The notes under the pieces: generated by a model
The model's database searches: none
Seen by the model: the letters and a program-made list of their open reading frames with translations, nothing else
Told to the model about the DNA's origin: nothing
Program-made: the position numbers and the translations under genes
Assembly: GCA_021234155.1 (NCBI GenBank)
Contig: JAJEKV010000025.1
Location: 17,165,094-17,229,093 of the forward strand
DNA length: 64,000 bases
Direction of reading: 5' to 3'
Source of the DNA: Isoetes taiwanensis
Lineage: Eukaryota; Streptophyta; Lycopodiopsida; Isoetales; Isoetaceae
Part shown: piece by piece, positions 56,185 to 64,000 of the stretch
How the letters are laid out: the number at the start of each line of letters is the position of its first letter
Numbering within the stretch: the first letter of the stretch is position 1

Positions 56185-56750
56185 GATCACAGAGTCACAA
56201 GGGGAAAAAAGTTAAAGGAAAGAAGGGAAAAAAAAAGAAAAAAAGGAAAAAGAAAAAAAGTGGGGGGTTGGGAGGTAAAGGAAAAGCGAAAAAAAGGAAA
56301 AAGAAAAAGGGCACAAAAAGGAAAAAAGTTAGCGAAGGAAAAGGGAGAAAAGGGAGGGGAAAGAAAGGGGAAAAGAAAAAAAGGTAAAATGGGAACAAAG
56401 GAAAAGTGGAATAAAGAAAATGAATGGAAAAGGCAAAGGGGAAAAAAAGGGATAATAGAAAAAAGGTAAAAAAAGAGAAGGGAAAACAAGGTGAAAAAGC
56501 TAAAAAGGAAAAAAAAAAGGGAAAAATAAAAAAGGGGAAAAGGAAAAAAGGATAAAAGCAAAAAGGGAAAGGGAAAAAATAAAAGTTAAGAAGGAAAAAA
56601 AGAGAAAAAAGAAAGTAAAAAAAGAAAGAATGTAAAAAAGATGAAAGCAAAAAAAAAAGGAAGAAAAGGGAAGGAAAAAAAAAAAAGACAAAAAAGAAAG
56701 TAAAAGGAAAAGTAAAATAGGGAGAAAAAGAAGGAGAAAAAACTGCACAA
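56185..56750 (+). repeat. ~560-bp purine tract (GGAAAA-type)
   Basis: Almost only A and G on the + strand, in AAAGGGAAAAA, GGAAAAAGG and AAAGAAAG runs. Open frames on both strands (Lys-rich or Phe-rich) are compositional artefacts. Confidence 0.9.
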
Positions 56751-57050
56751 ATCCCTTGTAGCCCAACAATGCTGGGCTTTGTTTCTAGTCAAATAGAAAA
56801 TAATGTGAAACTCCATTATATATGTTTAGATAATTTAAAAGGTAAACTACCAAAATCCCCTCCCCAAGTTTTAATGATTATGATTTATCACACCTTTTGA
56901 GACCCTCATTCCGTGACATATTCCAAAATTATGATATTGCCCCTAAATCAAATAGAAAATAATGCAAAAGTCCATTAAATTAGATAATGTAAAGGAAATT
57001 TGAACAAAATTTAATGGTTATGATTATCACACAACTTGAGACCCTCAAGT
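56751..57050. other. AT-rich spacer before the right duplication copy
   Basis: Contains two similar stretches (AAATAGAAAATAATG.. at about 56794 and 56949; CACA.CTT.TGAGACCCTCA at about 56890 and 57031), a diverged ~150-bp direct repeat leading into the duplicated block. Confidence 0.5.
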
Positions 57051-58451
57051 TCATGACATGTTTTGAAATTTTCATACTGACCTTAAACACAATGTATAAA
57101 AAGGGGCACTATCGTAAATTTGAAACATAGAGAGCAATATGATAATTACCAATACTTATAGTGACATTTTGGTAATTATCCTTAATTTAAACTGACAAAG
57201 TTACTTACAACCCATAAACTTTGCACAATTCGTTTCATATTGCAGAAGGGTATTTCTGCAATGGTTGGAACTATGATTCTTGGATTGTATTGTATTTAAA
57301 ACCATATATTTGAGCCAATTTGAGTAGCTTGTTTTTTTTTTGAGGTCTTATTTCTATTTTGGAGTGTTTTGAATCGTTTTTCTTGCAGTGGTACAGAAAA
57401 AGAAAGATTTCTGGGCTCTAATGAGGCCGTTATGGCCTGCCTCCAGTCGAGAAAGTGGGGTTGCTTTGTTCCGCAGCGTATTTCCTATCTACCCGACTCC
57501 TATTGCAAACACTCTCCCTTTATTTCTGTCCCAGATGTCTGCAACAACTGGTCTACTACAGTAATTATTGGTCTAGGTCTGATATAATGGCAACTTTGTT
57601 CTCTTCGCTGAAGTTCCCCTTTTATTATAGTCATTTCCTTAAAAAGTCTGCCCCATTGCTTTTCAATGCAATCTCCATTTCATTGGTTAAGCCCTGAAAA
57701 AGGGTGATGGAGCGGGACGCTAAACCCGATTCGGCTAGTTTGAAGAATCCGCCCCCCCTCTATTGTAGAAATCGGCTGTCAGGCGATTGAAGCGGATGCC
57801 CCATTGAACTAATCCCCCTCCCCGGAACCTATCCGGCCCCTCTCTTCTTAGATTAAAAGAAAAAACACCAAAAATCTTGTACAATTTTGTCTTATCTGCG
57901 CGATGCAGTAGAGGGAGGGCCGGATAGGTTCAAAGGAGGGGGGGATTAGTTCAATGGAGGGGGTCGGATACTCTTTATGAATCGCCAGGCGGATACTACT
58001 GATGAGGGGCGGATTCTTCAACCGTCCCCGATTACGTGTGTTTTTCATGAAGCAAGGCTTTAATATAGCTACCGCCTTTCGGCATGACAGTGCCTACTGC
58101 TTCATGCCCAACTTTTCTACCATTGACATGATTTTTTGCAAACCTTTAGTGTAATGTTTGGAACCATTAGGTTTTGCTGATTTCATCTGCACCATTTAAA
58201 CTTTCATTGGGTTTCCCATTTCCCAAGAAAAAATTCGTGGTTCTTGGATCCCGCACAATGGAGGGAATATTCTTCAGATCATTAGCCGGGAACAAAAAAG
58301 ATGAACAAGACTCAAGAGATATACTTTTGCATATGCTGTTCTTGGTAGGAGGACTACCAAAATCATAATAAGAAACACTTTCTCAACGCAAAAAATCCAG
58401 AGCGTTTATTCATTAAGTCTGCAAAAATCGAGCTCACCGATCCGGCAGGAT
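57051..58451. promoter_or_regulatory. Upstream flank of ORMDL, promoter not resolved
   Basis: Non-coding, shared with 1-1331. It must contain the promoter and 5' UTR of ORMDL. No unambiguous TATA box or upstream exon could be fixed. Segment 57700-58030 includes an imperfect inverted pair (CCCCCTCTATTG... and ...CAATGGAGGGGG; GAACCTATCCGGCCC and GGGCCGGATAGGTTC), which could fold into a long hairpin. Confidence 0.45.
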
Positions 58452-59730
58452 ATGGCGATGGACTCTCTACACCGGCGTATGAGCAAGGTCATTCGTGATA
58501 GTTTTATGACAAGCGGAAGTTCGCTTTATGTAAACGTGGTTCCTTCTACCGACATGAATAAGAACACATCTTGGTTCGAGTACCCTGGCATTTGGACGAC
58601 TTACATCCTCATAATTTTCTTCTCGTGGTTGATCCTTGTATCTGCCTTTAGTTGCTCGGCAGGGACCGCCTGGACCATTGTGAACCTGATCCATTTTGGG
58701 GTAAGTGAGTTTCCTTGAAGAGGGATTTAGGAGATTTGATGATTTCTTTGCGTTTTCCATTTTTATAATTCGGGTCGTAATGGTCATCTGATAGCTCCAT
58801 AAACATGGCAAATTCTATACTTCAGAGAATCAAAATGCTTTTAGTTTTGTAAAAACAGTGCAGATCCCCTTTTCATCTTATGCATGCAATATCATAGCAC
58901 TAAAAAATTAATATTTTCACACTTGATTTTTAACCTGTTGAAGTCTGATACCTAATGATTTGGTCAATTATGATTCTTCTTTGTCATAGCCAGTTTTTGA
59001 GTGACGGCAAATATAGTTGCGGGACGATCTATTTTGCTCAGTTTTTCACAAAACCTAGGAATGTAATTGATGATCAATCATTTATGCAAAACCTGTTATA
59101 AGCTATCTGGAGCCACCAGACATCATACTTCACTACAGCATAAAGTTTGTTGTGAATTTCAAAGGATGTTTGAAAGCAAGATTTTCATACTTCACGGATG
59201 GAAGAGACATGTGAGGATTATGAAAATATTCTGTTGTTTCATTTATTAAATTTGGATCTTCCAGGAGATTTTTAGTATGTGCCCTTATCTTAGATATGGA
59301 TATCATGCTTAAGCATATAATCTGAATGGAGGAAAAGTGGTCTCATACTGTTGATGCTTTGCCACTTTTGCAGGTGACATATTATTTCTTCCATTGGACA
59401 AAGGGAACACCATTTGAGGAGGATCAGGGTCAATATAAAGAATTGACATGGTGGGAACAACTTGATGAAGGTTGCCAATTTACGCGAAACAGGAAGTTTC
59501 TGACTATTGTGCCAATTGTGCTGTAAGTTAAAGAAACTCCTAGATTTTCTTTCCTTGTGCAGGATTGACTCCCCTTTATTCTAATGCTTTGCAGGTATCT
59601 TATAGCAATACACACCACAGATTACAGCAAGCCTTCTTTTTTCTTCAACACTGGTGCGTTTATGGTAATGTTGATTGCAAAGCTTCCAAGTATGCATAGG
59701 GTTAGGATATTTGGTATAAATGCTGACTGA
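58452..59730 (+). CDS. ORMDL: ORMDL (orosomucoid-like) ER membrane protein, 3 exons, intact
   Basis: Exons are 58452-58700, 59374-59522 and 59595-59730, with GTAAGT donors and TTTTGCAG or TTTGCAG acceptors. They join in frame to give 177 residues and a TGA stop. ORMDL proteins sit in the ER membrane and restrain serine palmitoyltransferase, setting sphingoid-base synthesis. Visible family landmarks are the N-terminal [12 protein letters not shown] segment, a first hydrophobic hairpin (about residues 45-82), [25 protein letters not shown], the conserved [15 protein letters not shown] run, and the C-terminal [10 protein letters not shown]. Plant homologues are usually about 155-160 residues; this model has roughly 20 extra N-terminal residues, so Met19 (MTSGSSLY) may be the true start, or an upstream exon may exist. 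Intron 1 is 673 bp and intron 2 is 72 bp. I saw no disruption in the coding exons. Confidence 0.93.
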
Positions 59731-62700
59731 ATTCCATACCATATTTTGCAACACATAAGTGTCCTTATTTGGATGTTCTGGTAAAGTAATCAGCATTCTT
59801 AGGAAGTAACTATTCTGTATATATCATGTTCTTGTATACACAAGTGGAACAACGCAGTTGTTGATATGAGTTTGTTCCAAGAATCTGGAAGTACAGATTT
59901 ATGTTTTTGAATGGCTGAATTCCTAAAAGTTATATGTTCCATCAGACAGAGTGCGTTAGAGAATGTAGCCATTTTTGGTCGGCAGAAATACCTTTCTGTG
60001 CTATATTTCACAATATCAAAAGAATTTCTAGCAGTTTTGGTTTCTTGATCTTTTGTCAGCGTTGTTATGATATATCAAAATATCAAAAGCATTTCTAGGT
60101 TAATTGTAACTATAATTAGCTGCTCTAGCAGCCAAGTATGAGAAACATTGCTTTTGAGGGCATAGTTACTGCTCCCGTTTGCAACTTGTTTTCCCTCTGG
60201 TCGTTATTGCTGGACTAATATGATATAAGACATGCAACAAACTAAATTGCTGTATCACTCGTATTTGTGTAAAAGATAAAGGCTCCACGAGTTGAGACTA
60301 TTTGGATTTGTCAAGCTTGTCTCGCATTATCTGAAGATGTTCATGTGTAATCATGTAATTCATGTCATTGACATAGGGTAACATACCCTTTACAATTATG
60401 TCAAAGTATTTCATTTTCACCTCCATGCAAGGGGAATGCAAGTCTGGTAGGCGATGTCTTTTTTCCAGGGGACTATCAGAAATTTTTGGAGCCCATTTAC
60501 ATGAAAAATTACTAAAGTTGTCAGGCCTTTGGTCGCATATTGGTAATATCAGTCACATCTATGATTTCAGTAAAAAGTGCGTATAGTTGACACGCCAGAA
60601 TCACATCTGGGTAATATCGAGTCATATCTGTGATTTTTGTAGATTAAGTTGGATAGACAACAGGTGGCAAGCATACTTTGATACAATCATTGATAAGAAG
60701 CATGATGCCTATAAAACTAAGACTGCTGCTGTTAAATCCATAGCTAAATATTCCTTGTCGCTAAACAGTATTTCAGAAAGTATAGCATGGATTATGAAGA
60801 GCCTTGTATCTCATTGTGTCCCTCAGTTAGGTCTATAGGTTGCCGCTAAACAGTACTTCAGAAAGTATGACATGGATTATGAAGACCCTTGTATCTCATT
60901 GTGTCCCTCAGTTAGGTCTATAGGTTGCCGCTAAACAGTACTTCAGAAAGTATGGCATGGATTATGAAGACCCTTGTATCTCAGTGTGTCCCTCAGTTAG
61001 GTCTATAGGTCTATACGACTGGTTTGCCAATATTAGATGGGGTTTAAAGGTGCATTCCTCATTGCAACTTCAGGGTTCTGCTCAAAACGGGCTGGATAAA
61101 AAAGAAAACGAAAATTAGAATATACACAGTTTTCTGGATTTGAACAGTGTGGTCAGATTACAAGGTCTACATCAACGCTGGCTTTAATGAGAAATCTCAT
61201 ATGATTGTTCTTTTCATCTATGCAGGCGATTCAAGTCTCAGCTTTCAAATGGCAGGCTGCAGTTTTTTGTAGTCTGACCTATTGGAGTTTATTTACTAGC
61301 AGAGACTGCAGAAATGAAATATGAGCAATGCCAAGCCAGTATCAGTACCTCATTGAGGTGCATTCAGTATGTACATGCACGGAGCCCATTTAATTATGGC
61401 AGAACGGTTGAAATTGCATGCAAAATATTTGTGAATGCTGATTAAGGTGGTCGTATCGGACCATCAAATGGCTCATCTCCTCACGGCCAAATCATTATCT
61501 CCACCACCACGAATGAAGTTGAATGCAAACGTTTTGCAGCCTTAAAACAAATATGAATTGCACTGTAGAAGGTGATAAACAGCTTACTACTACAATCCAG
61601 TGTTTCATGCTGAGATACATTATCTTAGTCCGTTGTCTATTGCTTATTGGAGTTTGACCACAGTGGAGTTTACAGCCATAAACGTGGAAGTCATAAACAA
61701 CATTGTTACTTGGGGCCTTGGACTGCTCTTATGGACTGCCTTAGTACAACCATGAAACATGGAATGAGATACAAATCAAGATTATAGAGTTGGAACTTTG
61801 ATGTAGTGGTAAATGCTAATGGGTGATTCACGTGGAGAAGCTGAGTTCTAATGGGGCCAGCACGGATAAAATAATTCAGCGCTGCCTCAGCTGCGCAGGT
61901 TGGCCCTTGCGAGGGCTGATCACCAAAATGGGGCCGAAATTTTTTACCTCACCCCAGATTCAGCGGCTTTCAAGGTGGCCCTTAAGCACTGCATTCATGT
62001 GAACCCAGCATAAGCTGGTGGATGTGGGCATGTGAAATTCACAAATAAATCATTGAAAAACAAAAGAGAAACTTGAGGGATAATTGAAGATAAAAGTTGC
62101 TTTGACATCAATAACCCCCGCGACCTTTTGCCTTGACATTAGAATGCTATCTCTGATGTGAATGTAGCTGTTAACTAGTATCCCAAATGTCCTTGAGTTG
62201 TACACATTTAAATAGACAAGGAGTAATTTCATGTCGTAGAAACAATTGTTCTCTAAATTGATTTGCAACTCTACATATAATTGACCAAGTCTTGACGATG
62301 TTGCAAGTCAAATTAGTTGTCACTAGGGAATCTACACATTTGAGCATTTTTGAGGATGTTGCAAGTTAAATCAGGGAGCATGAAGTTGTCACATGGGGAA
62401 TCTATGCATTTAAGCTTTTTTCACGGCAGTGAAAAATTAGATTCATTTACTTTTAAATGCGAGTGGCGCTGAATATGCATATAATTCTAGCATGAGATTC
62501 TTAACTTCACCTAGTTGACATGCCCCAAAGATGCAACTAAATCTTAATGTGCGCTATCTAAGTATGTGAACATTTTAATATGCCCCAAAGATGTACATGT
62601 AGCTAAGAACTTAATGCAAACTAGGCAGAAAATGCATGTGCATCTTAGGCCCAGATTCCACTAGTGCGGTAGATCTAGATCTTGCTCCCATCAACTATCG

Positions 62701-62993
62701 GGCAATTTGGAGCAAATAGCAAATTGCAAGAATCGGCATTCCATTGAAGTCATGGTAGTTCCCAGATTCAAGCATTCTTCAGCTTAGTTGGCAGGCTTTG
62801 CATGCATCTATCGGGCAACATCCCCCGTCAGAAAAATTTGGGACATTTGACTCCTCATCAGGGATTTTCCACCGTGCAGTGGAAGCACAATGGTGGCATT
62901 CTTATATGTTCCTCTTGGATTCATCGCCACAACAACTTCCGGCCTAATGAAATCTGGGTCTTGACCTAGATGTTAAACATAATATTTCTTTAA
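59731..62993. other. Non-coding downstream flank of ORMDL
   Basis: AT-rich sequence with no recognisable coding region apart from the 85-bp array. The same sequence is collinear at 2583-5810 in the left copy. The first few hundred bases presumably include the ORMDL 3' UTR, but no polyadenylation signal stands out. Confidence 0.6.
60759..61013 (+). repeat. Three-unit 85-bp tandem repeat (right copy)
   Basis: Units start at 60759, 60844 and 60929, an exact 85-base period. They are nearly identical, with units 2 and 3 differing at only a few bases. The array lies about 1 kb downstream of the ORMDL stop and was present before the block duplicated, since the left copy has the same three units. 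No open frame runs through it. Confidence 0.88.
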
Positions 62994-63001
62994 TGGTTGA
63001 A

Positions 63002-63075
63002 GCTTTTGTAGCTTAGTTGGTTAGAGCACTCGTTTAGTAAGTGGAAAGTCTTGAGTTCGACTCTTAATGAAAGCA
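63002..63075 (+). tRNA. tRNA-Thr(AGT)-like body, possibly tRNA-derived rather than functional
   Basis: The 74-nt cloverleaf reads well. The acceptor is GCTTTTG/TGAAAGC with discriminator A75. The D arm is at 63011-63027 with the A-box TAGCTTAGTTGG. Anticodon AGT at 63036-63038 sits in loop TTAGTAA. The T arm is TTGAG/CTTAA with loop TTCGACT, which is a good B-box. The body closely resembles plant tRNA-Thr(AGT) as I know it. The anticodon stem (CTCGT/GTGGA) is weak: a C-A mismatch at its base and three G-T pairs. Together with its position at the head of a retroposon, this suggests a tRNA-derived sequence. There is no encoded CCA and no T-run terminator immediately downstream. Confidence 0.7.
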
Positions 63076-63116
63076 AAGTGATAATAGTCTAAACGAGTTT
63101 TATTTTCTATTGGCAG

Positions 63117-63557
63117 GTTATCCACAGGTGCCGGCGGGTTAATGCCTTTCGACATCGCTATGATCCTCACATATGTGCAGTATGCCCGCTCTGTCTTTCA
63201 GATGTTGAGACTCTTGAGCATTGTCTCTTTGATTGTCCTGAGGTTCAACCAGCGTGGTCCTGGCTACAAGGTTTGTTTAACAGTACATTCGACTGCCGAT
63301 GCATCCTCTTGACGTCCTATCCCAATGCATGGCCTCCAGCTAAACAAAGGGCATTCCGTCTTGGTTCCGGTTGGCTCCTATGGTCAATATGGAAGCATCG
63401 CAGACACCACATCTTTCAGGGCATTAATTCATCTGCACGCGGTGTTATTACGGTGGCCCAGAAAAAGATATTGACAGCCTATGAGTGTTCCTCCCTTGAA
63501 TTAGAAATGATGGAACGCATCTGGATTCAGTATCTTCGTATTGATTCTTATCGTTAG
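63117..63557 (+). pseudogene. LINE ORF2 C-terminal fragment with zf-RVT domain
   Basis: The open frame of 146 codons starts without an ATG, as expected of a 5'-truncated LINE. The first 40 residues hold the reverse-transcriptase-associated zinc-binding signature: C-P-L-C, then ETLEHC, then DCP. This is the pattern of the plant zf-RVT family, which ends L1-type ORF2 proteins. It continues as a Trp-rich stretch (SGWLLWSIWKHRRHHIFQG) and stops at TAG, followed by the LINE 3' UTR. There is no RT domain upstream, where a tRNA-like body takes its place. Confidence 0.8.
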
Positions 63558-64000
63558 TCTCCTATTCTGGAGTAAGTACATTGTGCTCCAGGCTCGTGCT
63601 CCTGTGGCATCTTTTTGTGCTTACACAGTTAGATGAGACATGTAAATTTTGTACTTTTTATCTGATTAATAAACTTTTTGGCTTTCGTTCTTAAAAATAA
63701 TAATAATAATAATAATAATAATATTTCCTTAAATATATACCATCACGAGGGTGAGGATTAAACATAATATTTCTTTAAATATATACCATCACGAGGGTGA
63801 GGGAGATCATCTAGGGTTTTGCATATCCATAAGCATGTGTTATGGTTTCAACAATGAGGGGCTAGAACTTGGGAGTAGAAATTTTCTTGTCTTTGTCCAT
63901 TTGAGTTAAGACCTCCTACGATAAACTTCCTTTTGAGCCTCTTGCACTAATAAATTTAATCTTTTTTCTCTCTTGGTCATTGCATTTTGCATCACCTCCA

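Larger units (their letters stand above)
62994..63719 (+). mobile_element. Chimeric retroposon: tRNA-Thr head joined to LINE 3' end with (TAA)n tail
   Basis: A 13-bp target-site duplication bounds the unit: AATATTTCTTTAA at 62981-62993 and AATATTTCCTTAA at 63720-63732 (one mismatch). The unit begins with a short leader, a tRNA-Thr body (63002-63075) and about 40 bases of unassigned sequence. It continues with a LINE C-terminal frame (63117-63557), a LINE 3' UTR and about nine TAA repeats. Target duplication plus a simple 3' tail is the mark of target-primed reverse transcription. The target itself seems to have been a pre-existing 46-bp tandem repeat, because GGATTAAACATAATATTTC recurs downstream at 63756. 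Read either as a template-switch chimera or as an unusually long tRNA-headed SINE with a LINE tail. A degraded copy is at 5811-6535. Confidence 0.72.
57051..64000. repeat. Right copy of the ~6.9 kb direct duplication (intact copy)
   Basis: This segment is collinear with 1-6814. It contains the readable ORMDL gene, a 3 x 85 bp tandem array, a tRNA-Thr(AGT)-headed LINE fragment and a (TAA)n tail. The homology continues to the last base of the window. It starts near 57051; sequence just before that (56870-57050) has no counterpart visible in the window because the left copy begins at base 1. Confidence 0.93.

Noticed and set aside
56187-56816. Long Phe-rich (minus) and Lys-rich (plus) open frames
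   Set aside because: They follow directly from the purine tract composition; no start context, homologue or conserved residue supports them.

Overview
The window is plant nuclear DNA that is dominated by transposable elements. The evidence for a land plant is: an intron-containing ORMDL gene whose C-terminus (FGINAD) is plant-like, a tRNA-Thr(AGT) body close to the plant form, Ty1/copia and Ty3/gypsy elements with plant-type primer-binding sites, L1-like LINEs with a zf-RVT tail, and hAT-type miniature elements. I cannot name the species. The repeat load would fit a large-genome vascular plant such as a fern, but that is only a guess. No bacterial, CRISPR or viral system is visible.

Layout. 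(A) 1-6814 and 57051-64000 are two copies of one block in direct orientation, about 57 kb apart, and both run to the window edge. Each holds an ORMDL gene, a triple 85-bp repeat, and a tRNA-Thr-headed LINE fragment with a (TAA)n tail. The right copy of ORMDL is intact (three exons, clean splice sites). The left copy is broken by many small clustered differences. (B) 6.8-16 kb holds AT-rich filler, degenerate minisatellites and two copies of a LINE family, one nearly full length (about 11-15.95 kb, + strand). (C) 16.4-18.9 kb holds a short TATA-driven orphan gene (80 aa) and a decayed tandem paralogue. (D) 19-25.6 kb is a decayed gypsy element on the minus strand carrying a 241-bp insertion. 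(E) 26.5-27.2 kb is a 755-bp inverted repeat, with a relative at 35.35-35.8 kb. (F) 29.37-35.07 kb is a complete copia element with both LTRs and a 5-bp target duplication. (G) 38.78-41.11 kb is a 5'-truncated L1 LINE with poly(A) and target duplication. (H) 41.68-42.29 kb is a lone LTR of the gypsy family or a close relative. (I) 43.8-47.2 kb holds LINE pieces. (J) 47.29-53.23 kb is a second gypsy copy (+ strand) with intact gag-protease and RT-RNase H frames but an internal deletion. (K) 53.5-54.5 kb is a LINE 3' end interrupted by a 576-bp hAT-type element. (L) 55.7-56.75 kb holds hairpin repeats and a 550-bp purine tract.

Only ORMDL (58.45-59.73 kb) is a confident host gene. The orphan at 16.44 kb is a possible second. 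Everything else recognised is mobile or a relic. The observations most worth following up are: a conserved in-frame UAG between protease and RT in both gypsy copies, a tRNA-Thr/LINE chimera bounded by a target duplication, alternative 3' hairpins shared by the LINE copies, the block duplication with its odd pattern of differences, and the orphan gene pair with a shared promoter.
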